From Nautilus pompilius (taxonomy: Eukaryota; Mollusca; Cephalopoda; Nautilida; Nautilidae): DNA of 64,000 nt. A program made the position numbers and the translations under genes. How positions within the stretch are numbered: the first letter of the stretch is position 1; every line of letters begins with the position of its first letter. Shown here piece after piece: positions 13,001-27,520 of the stretch. Location: NCBI GenBank assembly GCA_018389105.1, contig JACATO010002141.1, positions 167,001 through 231,000 of the forward strand. The letters run 5' to 3'. The notes under the pieces are model-generated. The model had not been told where the DNA came from, did not search any database, and saw only the letters and a list, made by a program, of their open reading frames with translations.

Positions 13001-15700
13001 TTCTATAGGTGTGATCAAACTAATGACAGCTATTCAATTGCATACAGAAAAGAATTTCACATACCTGACTGGTGCATCAGAAAATGTAGTTATGTGAGAG
13101 CTGCTGCAGACAGTCTACAAGATCATATTTGGATCTGAGAAGTATAGGGTTAAAAATTTCCTTACAAGGTCCATGATTGGTAGCTTCATTATCATGGCAT
13201 TCAGTTTTCAAGTTTCATTCTGACATCCTATTTTGGTGTTTAAAAGTAGAAGAGGCAGCCAGCCAGTGGTTAAGGGCAAGATTCAAATCCTGCAGTTTGG
13301 TTTCTCTCTTTCCTTCCCCAGCTGGTCACATTTGGGTTTCTTCCCACATTTAAAATGAAGAGTTTTAATAGGGTTATCCAGGTACTGTGGATAACTGGTC
13401 ACTAAGGCTAATGCTCTCCCCTCCCCCCCCCCCCAAACAGGCCTTTCCACTTATAGCTCATTGCTATTGGATGTTCTTAGACCTCAGAAGTCAGGACAGG
13501 GGTTCACCAAGAAGTGTACGAGCAGGATCATGTCACTAAAGAATGAGAAACTCTTGCTGGGCTGGGAGCTTGGAAAAAAGTCAACTGATAATGTTGATGA
13601 TAAATCTGTATCACTGCATCTAACCACTGACATTGAAATTATCCAAGGGAAAATGAATAACTTGTATATTTTAAAAAAAGCCTACCTGCATGACATTCAT
13701 TTTCATGTTTTGTAAATACTTTTTTTTTAAAGATGAATATTAAATGTGTAATTCTTTTATCATGAAAAAAATTGTCTGGGTAATGGGGCAATAATATATA
13801 TATATGTAACTTATCTATTAATTTACAGAAATTATAAATAAGTGGTTAGAAGTTTCATTTTAATTTAAACTGAATGGCGCTATATTTCTTTAGCTTTTAA
13901 AAGTGTAGTGAGATTACTTCACAGAGTTATCTCCCATCTTTTCAGAACATTTCCATGTGTACTTTACATGATACACATCTTAAAACAAAATATGCATATT
14001 AGGGAATAATTTCTAGAAGAAAAATGTAACAAAACTCAGATAATCTGATTTGGACATGTTAGCTAATTTATTTTTATACTTTATACATTTTCTTTTTAAA
14101 TAATAGCTTGAAACTGGAAGATCATTTAGTTGGACATCATAGATTTTTTTGCATAATTTAAAGTTACATATGAGTTTTGATGTTTTTATAATATAACAGT
14201 TTAGCAGCGTTTACACTTGATTAACATATATATGCAGAGAAGGCAGCAGACCAATTTCTCACTGCAAACAAATTTTTAAAAAAATCTAAGCTGCTGAACT
14301 TCTTCCAATTGATTCTATGAAAATGTAATTAGTTTGTTTTTGATTCTTTGGTAGCTCATTAATTCTTTTGTTAGGGAAATTGCACCCAGTGTGAATTATG
14401 TAACTTGGTGTTGAATGAAATTCGAGAGATTTTCCTGTGGTGCCTGTTGCTATGTGTAGAAAACTTTCCCCTCATTTGAGGATAAGACTGGTCTCACCTC
14501 TCTACTTTTTTCTTTCTTTCTGTTTGCATGACACTTGATACTAGAAAGTAATTTATCTGTTGTTACCTATTTAAAAAAAATATTAGGGGCTCGAAGTCCC
14601 TACATTATCCGTTTCCAATCTTTTTGGCAATGTACCCCTATTTAGCACTGACATTTCTGCAAGCCTCCCAACTTCCATTACCTTCAGGGAATAATGCATC
14701 TGGTGCAGATTATACCATGGGAAATGGTATATTAAAAAAGCAGCTGCCAAAAATATCACTGAAAACATCATTGGAAGAAAAAACTGACAATTATTGAACA
14801 GTTGATGGGAGATAATTCTGAAAAGAACCATGTAACTAACAAGATTTCATGCATTACACTTCGGTAATAGTTAAAGTTATGCTTAGAAACATTGTAATGT
14901 TTATTTCAAATGTAAATGCCCTTCCTCTCTCCCTGGTGTATGTTTTATGAAATTGGGAGTATTAATACTTATTATCTCCTAGATGGGATAGACTAATTTT
15001 CTTATTTCCTTCTAGAAAATCACATGATTAAAGAAAGGGAATTTGCTTGTTTTTTGTACATATGCATATGCATGCTAATTTTCTTGCCAGGAGAATGGAA
15101 AAGGGGAGAATTTTACTGCTACATTATATATATATATATATATATTTTAATTAAAGGAGATGGTTTGAAAAGTGAATCTTCCAGATTTTCTAGTTTGCTA
15201 TCCAACCAAACATTGCTTTGTATAATTTTCCTTTTTTTAAAAATCCATTATTGTTTTTTATTTGTTTGGAAGCCGGTCTACAATTTGTGTATGATGAATT
15301 GGTTGTAAGGGCCAGCTTTTATTAAGTGTTTGGGGTTTAAAAGCTGCTTTTTCATCATCCTATTCTGTCTGCTTTAGCTTAAGAACTTATTGCTGTTGTG
15401 TTCTGTTAAAAAAAAAGTATGTAAGAGTCCACAACAGCCAGTGAATTCTTGTGCTCTCAGGTGGCTGGTAACAGATCTTGTAAATAACTTTAAATTTACT
15501 CAAGTTCCAAGCAAGAAAGGAATACTGGAAAACAAATGATTAACTGACATGATATATCAGCCATTATGCCTTCCTGTTTGTTTTTTTTTTTTTTAATATT
15601 TGCTCAATATAATATACTGTGCCAACTTTTGCATAAAAATTGTTATATTTGAACATAATTTCATCGTTGTTGTCGTTATTGTAAATTTGTCTGCTGTTAT
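10041..15700. other. AT-rich intergenic or long 3' UTR sequence
   Basis: No recognisable gene. It holds one SINE (13250-13530), a (TA)n tract near 13.8 kb and another near 15.13 kb. One short plus-strand open stretch at about 10725-10757 begins with ATG (MASGSVLTTSQ) and ends at a possible donor (GGTAAAA), which is too little to call an exon. Confidence 0.4.
13250..13530 (+). repeat. SINE copy 3
   Basis: Contains 'cagccagtggttaagggcaa' (A-box-like), 'gattcaaatcctgca' (B-box-like), 'cccacatttaaaatgaagag' and the tail 'gttcttagacctcagaagtc', followed by 'ggttcaccaagaag'. The tail also occurs in the copy near 28.9 kb. Confidence 0.7.
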
Positions 15701-15746
15701 TTCCCCTTGGTTGATTTTTTTTTTTTTTTATTGCTGAAAACTACCA

Positions 15747-16928
15747 GTCTGCCCATTCTGCCATTGGTGTAGGTCAGGAACCAGGGTTTAGTATGCGTCC
15801 CAGGTATCTTGTCCAAACTTTGGATCATTTCAAATTTACTGGACCAAGCCCTGACTGCTCAGGCAGAGTGTCTTGTTTACAAAGGAAAATCAAGCAGCTT
15901 TAAAAATTGGTTCTGTAGTGTGATTCTGGTATCACAGAAGAAAAACCTGGGCCGATCCTTTATAGTGTGAAAGCTTTTTTTCCCCGTTCTTTGTTTCATA
16001 AGACCAGCAGAAAATTTAAAAAATTCATTTTAGCAAAATGTCTTCACTCATAAACAGATTTCTTTGGATTCTTTTCGGTGTCGATGCCAAACCTGATCAT
16101 CTTGAAGACGTTTCTGGAGATGGCCAGTCTTCACTTGTTGATTTACACGCAGTTACCAAGGTATTTTTCCCGCATGAAGACGTATGTCACAATCAGCACA
16201 AATAGAATCATCTACCTGTCAGTAGGCAGTGTAGCGATGTCATGTGTGGAATTGTGTGTCCCACGATGCTAAGCATTTTTTTCTTTTTTAAAAAAATAAC
16301 TAATCTTTAAAATTATGCAAATCCAATTTTTGAAATTATCAGTGGTTTTCCACTCACTCGTTTTTAATATTTCCTATAAGCCTGCGTTACCGGTGCACTT
16401 CTGTTAAACACTGGATAAACTAGTGTCTTCTAATATTTTATAAAAACAACATAAATTAGTAGTAATAAGGTATTACTGATCAGAATTTAGTTTTCATGCA
16501 ATTAATTTTTCCCCATAGGAAAGTTTCCCCAAGATATTTTCATATTTCGTCCAAGTAATTTAAAAGAACATCTGGAAATGAAGGTTTCTAGTAGAGATTC
16601 TGCTGTAGGTTCAAAGAAGAACTAAAAGAAACATTACATTTATATCATTTCTTTGTTAATATTATGATACTTCAGTATATAATTTTTTTTTAAATTATTG
16701 TCGCTTTTTCACTCAATGAATTTACAATCAAACACAAAAGCGCTTGCCTAGTTATGGAAATTTATAGAAAACTGTTAACCTTTCATCAACTGTTCCAGTC
16801 AGTAACCAGTCACCACTGATGTACATAGCACTAACAGCAAAATTTTCGGATTTTTCAAAAAAAAAGAGAGAGAAAATTCTCCAACATCTGGGTGCCTCGT
16901 CTTTGTGGTCATTCTCTGCCACTAGTCC

Positions 16929-16971
<43 letters not shown>

Positions 16972-18141
16972 CTTCGTTAAGAACACGTGATAGTTCTGAT
17001 TTTCTTGTTGTGAAGAAAAAAAGAATTGGGCTGCCGTTTTATTTTCACTAGATGCAAAAACAGGGACCAATATATTTGAGAAAAAAATTGTGTGTATCAT
17101 CTCGGCCGACGTGTGTGTTTGTGGATGTTCAGAATTTTTTTTAAAGTGGCAGCAGCTGATGTAAGAACAAGTAACTTACAAATAACTGGCCACTTTGCAT
17201 TTTGCGTGCACCTATTTTTTGTACACGTGGTATACACTAAAACACTGCTGTCACCTGTGCTCTGAACCCAGCAGGTTTTGATGCGTATTTTCATGTATCA
17301 GTTTTACTCGAAATACAGAATCTTATTAAAAAAGTTGTTTCACTTTTATATGAGCCACCGTTGGTAGTTCCAATTCTGGAAGCTAATTAATAGATTTCAG
17401 AAACAACAACACGTAAAGTTGCGTGTAACCATTGAAAACTCATGAGATCAGCGTGAAATAATATTTGAAAATAGACGTGCAGAGGAATGTGGTTTTTAAA
17501 GAAAGAAAGTGACTGACTAAAGTTAATACTGAGTGCTATTAGTGATGAATTTTAGCCCTGTTATGGTTATGTCAGTTCAGCCAATACCAGAAAGGATTCT
17601 TAAAAAGCAGGAGTGTGTGGAATCTGATGTAAACAAAGGTAACGTCATTCTGAAATCCACAGTGGGAAACTAAGAATAGTAACTAGTTGTATATTAACAA
17701 AAGTTAAATATTGCAAAGCATTTTTCACAGCTGAGTGAAGTCATGCTATGATTGTGGTTTGTACTCTCACAGGCCTTGTATGTTTGACATTTGTTGATCA
17801 CTCATGCATGAGAAAATAAAGTATATCGCATTATACCTGCTATGCGGTATAAATTTTGGGTACTATGTATCTAAGACTGCCATTGTGTACAAACAGCATA
17901 GAAAAACCACTGAAGCTAATTGATGGCAAGTAACTGAAAAGAATTCTAGGCTTTCTTACAGAGACTTAGAATAAACTGTGGACAACAATATTATCATGTA
18001 GTGGACATCCCTGTAAAACCAGATGTGGCAGTTATTCGTGAAATGTGCCAATGGGCGAGGATAGACTGGTCAGATGAAAGTTCTCCTGCACCATTTGATG
18101 AGTTTGCAGAACAAAAGTTGTGTAAAATGCAATGTAAATAG
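15747..18141 (+). CDS. Unrecognised candidate exons (three, phase-compatible)
   Basis: I do not recognise this product. Three open stretches have plausible splice borders and matching phases: 15747-15803 (includes GVGQEPGFSMRP, then donor gtatct), 16058-16160 (after 'aaacag'; includes GVDAKPDHLEDVSGDGQSSL; then donor gtattt) and 17962-18141 (after 'ttcttacag'; includes VVDIPVKPDVAVIREMCQWA and RIDWSDESSPAPFDEFAEQK, then TAG). Base and codon use look coding compared with the AT-rich surroundings. Oddly, the TAG is followed at once by a strong donor (gtaagt). It may be the 3' end of a small plus-strand gene, a decayed gene, or chance. No start was found. Confidence 0.3.
16929..16972. repeat. 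(GT)n(GA)n microsatellite
   Basis: A run of GT followed by a run of GA, the same compound structure as the tract at 6.3 kb. Confidence 0.9.
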
Positions 18142-21100
18142 GTAAGTGGTTTTTGTTTTATTGAAATACTCTTTTAATTGTCCATTATTCTGCAAGTTCT
18201 AAAAGTATTGTTTTAAAATTACATCTGTGATAAATACTGCGTATTTGTAATGGAGAGGTTTATCTAAAAAACCTGCTTTTATCATTTTAGAGTTACAATC
18301 ATGGATATTAAAATACTGTGCATTGTGTTCATAGTGAAAAAGAACATACTTAGGTACATTTGTAAATCTGCTGATCTACTTTTAAGTTTGGGTAAGATAA
18401 GCCACCGGAAGTAATGCAATGTTAGATTCAGCATTTGCTGCTTGTCTTACAGACAAATTAGATATTTTAGACCATTAAGAACTTATCACCAGTTCTATAA
18501 AATTGGTTTTTGCTACAGAATAGGCTTGAGAAAAAACCTCAGTGGGGCCTTTCCCACAAAAATGCAAACTGGCCCTCAACTTCAGGCACTAGTAGACTAA
18601 CTAGCAGATGCTGTGTTATTAGAAAGAGTTCAGCATGAATTTACTAGTATTTTTCTAGCTTTAAAAACACCAGTACAGCTGACAATGCATATTCATCATC
18701 TAAAAAAAGAAGCGCACAACTAATGTTCAAACAAAATAGTGGACATAATCCGACCCAGATTGATGTTTTCCAATGACATTTAGAGAAGAATTCATCCTAC
18801 TGCCGTTGCTATTGGAGTGCATCACACAGTTGGCCAACAGCAGACATACTATATGTAGTCTTTAAGCTGCACATTCATGGAAAATTTCTGCTTAAAATAT
18901 CACACCTTCCACTGCAATTATGCTGTTGTTTCAGCCATGTTGGATGGCAAATTTGATAGTTACTTGATAATGCTTTAGCAAGCAAAAAGCAGATTAAGTG
19001 AATCTAAAAAGGTGGGGCTAATTTAAACTTAATGCTGCGTGCTGAATTAAAATTACTAGGTTTATTGTACTTCTGTGGTGGAATGTGAAAATGCACTGGA
19101 ATAGGATTCCAAATAAATTGAACTTAAGGTAGTATTTCCAAAGATGAGATCCAAAAGTGGCTTATCAAACATTGTTTTAAAATTTTGTAAAGATGTTTAA
19201 ATTTCACTGTGTACAAGTGCATTCATCATTCTTTTGTTAGACTTCGTTTAACCCAGAATTATACAAAAGTATCAACAAGTCAAGGGAGATAACTAACTTA
19301 AAATCATCTCTCTAGCCTAGGACAATGATATAAATTTAAAATAATTACACACTGTTGGTGTTCATATATAAGTACTTTGAAAATAGACTATTGCACATAC
19401 TGTTACTATACTTAACTACTACATTGACCATCTTTTTCTCTGATGATATTAGCAGAACAAACATGATATAATCATGGCATACTTCCGAAACGGCAAGAAT
19501 GTATTCTTGTAGTAGTTCCATAATAACAAACTGAAGTTTCCTCCAAACTCATACATTTTCTTTTTTCTTCTTAATGTTATCAATTATCTGAAAATAACTT
19601 ACCACAGAACTTCCATAATGCATCTTTGCTTTCAGTTACACTGACAGCATAAGCACTGATATATAAAATGAAGAGTTATAAATAGAAAGAGTGAGGAATA
19701 AATTTTTATTGGGTAGAAATTCATCCAACACTTAATCATTTACGGCAACATGTTTACAAACAAGATAACTGTGCTATCACAGTCTGGACTTCACTGATAC
19801 AACAGAGCTAACAGCTCCACATTTATACACCCTGGTACCAACATCTGCGTTTCAACTTAACCATAATTTCAGTATATGTAAAAAATAATTATTTTAAAAA
19901 AAACTTGTAACCTGACTTTCAAAAAAAAAACAAACAAAGTTTCATTACTTCTGTACACAGAAAAAACCCTGAGAAGATATACAGTATACATAAACTCCTT
20001 TTTATTTAGAAGTATGAATTTGTATTAAATAATTTGTACATATAAAATTTGAATAATGACAACTCTTCTAAACCTGCCTCTCTTGTAACTTGCTTTTTAT
20101 CTAAAAACATTGATAGGATTTTAATTTTTAATTCTGCATAGGGTTGGGTTAGCTATGCTGTAGCTAAATTGCTATGATGTGATGTTGCAGACCTGCATAA
20201 TTTAACAAATTGCAGAGAATACCCTGAACAGCAACAGAGTCTTGGGAAAAAAGAATTTTCTTTTTAACATACAGCTTGGCTCACAAAAGCTGTCAGCTTA
20301 AAATTTTTCAGATCCTAATTCTTAGAATGGGGAGTTTGACAATATTTAGTTGGTATATAATGCTTTTAAATCTCTAATCTGATTCAGAAAGTATTAAATA
20401 TTTTCATGTTAATCTGCTCCTATCCTCATCTCTCTTTCTAAGATGAGGAAAATCAACAAGCCAGAAGATATACAAATTTCTTTACAATACAGCAGATCTA
20501 ATTACTGTTATTTTAAAGTGTTGATGCCGCACATAAGAAAAAAGAATATTTAAAAAATTGAAGATGTCTCCTGAGTTTCTACAATCTGCAAACATCCAAC
20601 ACACGTGAACTATATCAGAAGCATTTTGTAAAGAAGTTATACACTTACATAATTTCATGTAATAGTTCTGAAGAAAAAACGAACATTTATTTAGAGAAAT
20701 GGTTGAACTTTGTTAACAATCAGCAAAGAACTTTAAACAAGTTTGACAAATTCTCTTTCTCCCTGAAAGCAATGCATTCTAATTTAAATAAAATTTTTAA
20801 TGACTGGAAAGATAAACTTAGGATTAATAATATTTATAATTCTATAATTAGTAGTTAATTGTAGTAGTAATGGGGTTAAAAATATGTAGATAATTTAGTA
20901 CAATCAGTAAATATACTTTGGATACAATTGGACTCTGGGGGTAATCATGTAATTACTTAGTATAATTTAAAGCTTTTGATGAAAATAATTAGATTTCTAA
21001 TACTGAAGTTATAGTTGATGTTTTATCACATTCTTTACATTTTATCTTATTATGCTGGAAATAAATTAACAGATGGAAATGAAAGCACAAAGGTTCATTC

Positions 21101-24100
21101 AGTAACAAGTTCAAATAACATTTCCTTCTTAAGAGACCTGGATTTTTAGATAGAATTGTTGGTGCAAAATTATAAGCATTTAACAATACAGTAAAAATTA
21201 AAGATTGGGCATTTTCTAAAGCACAAAGAGTTATGAATTTTATGTATTAAAAAAATTAATTATGGTAATGATACTGCATACTTAATGATGGATTAACCTT
21301 TTGGAAAAAAAAAGATGATAAATATTGAAAACCAAACTTGTAATAAAAAGACATTTTTTTCTCATACCACTAAATTTTTAATCATCTATCTGAAACATTC
21401 TACTAGTAAATCTTATATGGGTGATAAACAATTGTTTCATGAGTAATATGAATTTTGGTTGAATAACTAAATTAGGTGCTCTGACAAACAGTGATGATGC
21501 AATAACAGTTTAACAAATGTTAGAAAAGATTCACCAGGTAGTATAAATCTAAACAATAAAACAATACGTTTAAGTGCACCTACTTCTGAATCAGATGATG
21601 CAAATGAAGCACATTAATAGTTTTCTTGATCAACTAGCTGGAGATACAAGATATTTAAAGCTCAATGGTTATTTTGGTACGACAGGTAACAAAGAAGAAC
21701 CAAAAATATATCACAGATATAAAAACTCCATCTAGTGATAGAAATCATTGTGTAGCAAATTAAAATTTGTTGACAGTTTAAAATTAAAAGATGTAATATG
21801 TAAAACCGTTTAAACCAAGTTTGCAAAAATTACTAGCAGTTACAATGTCTTGAAATAACTCTAGTATGACTTAATCTACCATACTTTAATAAACAGGTAA
21901 AAAGCCAAGACAAACTACTCAGCTTACATATTTTAATCGTATCTCTTCAGTTTTCTCTAGCAAATCTTCCCAGTTTCAAATACAAAATCTCAAATATGAA
22001 AAGTTAGTATCCACATCCACTATGTATTTAACTTTTAATAATTCATATTAATCAATGTACATCTGCCTCTATTCAACAGCAATATTACCTTTACAGGTTA
22101 CCTTAAGTCATTTTTAAACCATTTTGCAGCGGAAATACGAAACTGAAAATGGCAGTGAATTGTAAACAAATTAGAAGACGAGAAAGCCTTACTACCAACA
22201 GCTGATGACTCTCTTTTTTAAGCACAGATTTGTTTCCTTCTTAAAGTGAAAATTAGTTATTTTCACTATTTAAATATGAACAGAAACATGCAGCAGTAGT
22301 AATGTTCTGTAGAAGAAAAAAATAAATATTAGGACAGTCCAAAGCAAGAGAATAAAAAAAAAAAACAACAACCTAAAACAAGTTCTCAGCTGTTTTGGAA
22401 TAACTGACTGAAACTATGACAAAAACAGAAAAAAATTATTTGCGATCTTTTCTCTTTCTTCCCCAACCCAGTTTAATTTTGTACACTGTATTTATGACAT
22501 TCTAGTAAAATTCCTGTCATGTTGCAATGCCATGTCATTCACTACAGTTATCCCTCAGCAAGCTGCCAGTTTATCCCATAAGCCAGACATGCTATTGCCT
22601 TCATATCCTAAGTTTGCTGAATGAACATTTCCAAACTAACAGTCACTAAAACAAGTCTTGTTGCACAACAAATTTTTTAGTGTTGACAAAGTGAATACAA
22701 ATCCAATTAAAATATATCAACCTGAATATAGTCCTCCTCAAAGTGATAAACAATAAAGCAGTTATGTCTATTAAAAAACCAACCAAATGTGGTTAGTGGG
22801 TTATGCAATGGCTTAGTTCTAAGTTTGGAAATATCAAGCATTAACCAAATGTGCTGTTCAGGTATGAACATTTCACAATGCTTAAATTCCCTCAGCACCA
22901 GACTAATAATTTTTTAAAAAATTTTAAATAAATAAAAGGAGTTAACAAAACTAAAATACTTTAATTAGAAATTCAGTCAGATCAGATAGGCCAAGATTCT
23001 TTTTCAACGTAAGTCTTAAGTGTTTGTTTTTTTGAGTGTGTCATACTTTGCAGTTTCAAGCAAGACAAAGAATCATTCAAAAAAAAGGCTCAACTTTCTC
23101 ATATGTATATAATAATGCGCCTGCTCAGTATTCTCTCTGTTGCACCGTTATTTTTTCCCCAGGAATATAACAGAAAAGTAACTTACCATCATCTTAACTG
23201 GTATTTCAGTTTTGTACAAAACTAAAATTTGCAATAATTTTACTTTCATTTTAATTCCTGATAAACAGTTAAAGAAATAAAAAATATAAAAAGTACTGTG
23301 TTGTTCAAGTAAACTAGTCTTTTCAGTTTAGTAAATAGTTCATATTTGAGTGTTGTTCTACAAAATGTATTAAAATGAGTTTGTTTGCATTTACCAACAT
23401 CTCTGACTTTAAGATTCCCAATTTTCTTCAGGTAAAATTCTATCCTGAAAGTAGTGTTCATGTTTTAAATATCTATTATTATTTGTACTCTATTTTCATT
23501 GATAACCCCTGACTTATGTTTCTGCAGTGTAATACAAATCTACTTAATATCTTTTACTAGGTGATCTGTAATCAATTTCTGACAAAATGTAACATAATAG
23601 CTGTGGAACCTTTTATTTGTGGAAAATATTTGAGTCTGCACTTTACTAACCTTTAGTGCTCTAGTTTTATGTTACTAATCTGATTAATGGTTACATGTTA
23701 ATCCAAAAATTTTCTATGAAACTTACTTGGTTTTACTAATACATACATATTAGCATTTTTGTTTTTCTACTGAAAATAAAAATTTTTTATTCCTCTAGAC
23801 AAACGTATTATTTATTCAACTAGATGACAGAGCAAAGCTGCCTTACAACTACAGTAATACATTATATAAGGTTGTATTCCTTTCTATAGAAAAACAAAAC
23901 AAAACAGTATTGTTAATGAGTTAGGAATACATCAGTCCAAGATGGAGTTTATTCATGTCCTGTTTCTCCTTTCTAAAATCTCATTAGTAAAGGTGCATTA
24001 CATTAGATCTATTGGTAACATGGCAACCAAAATGTTTTCACATATACTTTACCAAAATAAACTAGTCTATAATAGATTGTTCAAGATTTCTGAGTTTTGG

Positions 24101-25091
24101 ATAAACTCTATCTCAACAGTAATAATTTAAATGTTACACCAGTCTTCCCCGCTCTTTTAGATTAATGTGTAGTGAAACTGGAAGAATGCAAGAAAAAGAC
24201 TAAAACTATGTTCATCTGCCAGTGTTTTTAACTTGATCAGTACTCGTTATATTAACTGTTCACAAAGATGACAGAGAGAGTATGATGATAAAAAAAAAAC
24301 ACTTTTAATGTCACCAATCAGGTATTTTACCTGCACAGAATAGGTTAACCAAAAAAATATATAACATGTAACAGTGCATGTCCTTCATACCATGAAGAGA
24401 AATAAAAAAAAAACAAAAGTAATACTGCCGAATTCCTTCATCCTTAATATGGATATTCATTAAAATTTTTGCTTTTTTAAAAAAAGATAATTTTAAAAAT
24501 TTATTTTTTCTGTGCTTAAAAGGCCTCAACTAAAACAAAATCTGGAAAATAATGTACTAATATACCAAAACATTAGAACAGCAATTCTGAATTAAAATCT
24601 GAAGAATATATGTTTAATAAACTTTGAAAACTAAAAGGTGGAGGTCACCAAAAACATGACTGCAGACACCTGGCTGCTGCTCCAATAACAAACAAAGAAA
24701 TCACAGTAATCTACCATCTACTGACACATTTGCTATATTAAAAAAGTAAGCCTAGATAACTTTGAAATGTTAAACTGGAATCAATTTCTAAATCATTCTT
24801 CATAACGTCTGAAAAGAACCTGCTAAGGATAATGAGCCTGCACATTTTCTTTTTCTAGTTTAAAAAGTCATTAAAACTTGAACAACTATAATTTTTAATT
24901 ATTAAAGCATTATCAAAATTGAAATTTCAATAAGGATTCCTTCTTTAATCAAAATAATAATTATTATAAAGAGGCAAAAATTAAGGAAAACACCTATTGA
25001 AATTTTAAAAATAACTTGTTTCTTTTACTAAAATAAGATTTTAAGAGAGAGAGAGACACTTCTGTTTTTGGCTGCAGTAAGTTTGTGGTCG
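18142..25091 (-). other. AT-rich non-coding block; possible long SGPP 3' UTR
   Basis: No coding exon is recognised. From about 19.7 to 25.09 kb the sequence is uniform and AT-rich, with no recognisable transposon, directly downstream of the SGPP stop. Minus-strand AATAAA signals are present at 24500-24505 (proximal) and 19705-19710 (distal). Use of the distal one would give a 3' UTR of about 5.4 kb. Inference only. Confidence 0.35.
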
Positions 25092-27520
25092 CTAATTTAC
25101 TGGCACAAAACAGAGCTCAGTGTAAAAGGTTGAGCGTGCTAACCCCAGATATTTAAAAATCAATGGCACTATATATGTTACAGCCAATGCAACAAAAAAA
25201 TAAGTGCAGAATTTATTGGGCAATTCGACTGCCTTTTTTTCTTTAACCTTTGGATTGTTTTTGTCTAGCCCAAGAATTCTGCAGACAACTGTCATTGATA
25301 ATTCTCGCATGCTCTTACGTATGAAAACCAAAACCATCACACCTACGCATAGCCTCAAAAAGCTCATGATGACAATAGTGGCAGAAGGGAAGGGGATCGT
25401 CTTGCCCAGTTGAAGTGAGGGTAAAGCCATTCCTTGTTGGTAGTTCAACCAGGAGCCACATGAAATACCAGCACCAATTGCTACTATAAGGGTGGTGTCT
25501 CCACGAGTTGTGCTCCATCTCTCCAACTTTGGATAACACAGACTCAGGATGAGCGGCACACCAATTGTAACAACTGGAGCTAATGGGTGAGTCACCTGGA
25601 ACTCATCAAACCTATTCACCATGGGAAACAGCAATGGCAGCAACACAAGTGTTAGAAAGACACCAGCAATGACATCCTGAAAAATAAAAGCTAATTGGAA
25701 TCAAATGTTGCATTACCACTTCAAGAGAGAGACAGTAGTAGTGTTGTTTGTTGCATTAATTTTTTTTTTTTTATTTGTGGGGCTGGTTGAATGTAATGTA
25801 AGAAACAGACAACAGCAGAAGGAAAATCTAGCTGGATATCCTGGGTTTGCAGTGACATTATGATATAATAGCATTGTTGAAAAAGAAAGGGAGAGAAATC
25901 TTTATTTCAGGAATTAGTTGAGAGATTGTAGTGCTTCAGTTGCTAGGTAAATGCACTATAATGAAAACACATTGCAAAAGAAAAAAATTTTCTACAAAAC
26001 ATTTAGGCATACCTAATTTTTCAAATAACTTGGGATTAAAAAGCTACCGACTTACCAAGACTGAATGCATTCCAAGGTAGATACGACTGAGACCAACCAG
26101 TATAGTCCAGCTCACTGCAATTGTTAGTCCAATCATGAAAGGATACTGAAGTAGAAAGTCTTTCTTAGAATTTTTAGTAGATAATTAAATGGAGCTAAAC
26201 TGAAATATACAGATATGACAACACTTTTTTTTTTTTCTTTAAGAAAACAGCATTTGCATTTCTCACTACTAAACGTCAAAAGAATTAAGGTCATTAACCA
26301 AAACCTAGGGGAGGAGGGAGACAGCAATCTCAAACTTTGGCTCTAAAGTAAACTGAGCTTAACATCACACTGAAGTTATGCACCTATCTGGATTTTGAAC
26401 CTAGGTGTAAACGAGATAAGATAGCAAGAAAGCGAGCTGGTATATAGGTCATTAATATACCATCTGCGTTTGCATCAAAATTAATATTTTCTTTTTAAAT
26501 ATACGCTTATTTAATTATTTATTAAATGTGAAATATTTAAAACAGATTGCAGGTAAGTTTTTGTTTTTTCCACTTTTTCCATCCAATTTGTTGTTTCTCG
26601 CAGGACTAATAAGTTCGCAATACAAGTTTTCCAAAAATCCAAGATACATCAGCAAAAATTCGCTAAACAAATGTCAAGGCAGAACATAATGAATTGTATG
26701 GAATGATTAATCTGGTGTGACCCGGTAACAGAGACAAAAGTACAAAAGAAATAGAATGAAGTCGAAACCACATTCCGTTTCCTCTGACGGTGGGTGAGCC
26801 ATACACACTGTGTCGGTTAGCGAAGCGAGAGAGAGAGAGAGAAAGAAAGAAGAACCCAACAAACGAAAATTCGGCGCTGATACAAACCTGATATCTTCCG
26901 TAAGTCAATATCAGCAACGAAAAAGGTAAGCATGTCCCGACCATGGCGTGAGTTGACGGCATCCCATACTCGAGGGCGTACCGCTTCTCCAGCTTAACAA
27001 CCGGAGGAGAAGGAGGCCGAGGTCGCTTGATGAGATCTTTAGACACTTGGCCAATGTACATTATAATCCACCAGACAAGACAGACCCGGCGAGCCACAAA
27101 ACTATCCATATTCCATATGAAAAAGGGGAAGAAGGTGATATAGAATATATCGTTTCCCAACGCAGCCCCAAAGTTGAACAAGTAATACAGGGCTTTGTTC
27201 TCTATTCTGTAATCGAGATGAGGCCTGGCGTCCTCCTTGTTACCGTTGGGCAGTAAATCTCCGTTCTGAGCCACCTTCTCCATACCGTTCGACTTGCTCG
27301 AGATCCGAATTGACGACCGACTCCTACCAGCGTCTATACCAGCAGCGCCATTTTGTTTGCAGTAATGACTTCCTCCGTCTCCATGGATCACTGACCTTTG
27401 GTTTGTCAGAAGACGGCTCTCGTCCTGACGATCCTCCCGAATTATGCCGCAAGCCCGCTGGAACCGTACCACCAAGTACGGGTCGTCTAGATAATCTAAA
27501 CAATTCATCAAGACGTCCAT
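25092..27520 (-). CDS. SGPP: Sphingosine-1-phosphate phosphatase
   Basis: An ER-membrane lipid phosphatase of the PAP2 superfamily that dephosphorylates sphingosine 1-phosphate. Coding exons (minus): 27520-26888, 26145-26056 and 25676-25092 (stop), phase 0 throughout, giving 435 residues; human SGPP1 is about 440 and SGPP2 about 400. All three PAP2 phosphatase motifs are present: C1 KDLIKRPRP (residues ~161-169), C2 MPSTHAM (187-193, catalytic-type His191) and C3 SRIYLGMHSVLD (231-242, His238 and Asp242). The last spans exons 2 and 3. Hydrophobic segments surround these motifs, as expected for a multi-pass protein. The first ~100 residues are polar, as in SGPP1. Two downstream ATGs exist, but the ATG at 27520 follows a GC-rich leader and gives the family length. 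Convergent with PRKD. Paralogue 1 or 2 cannot be assigned. Confidence 0.95.
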
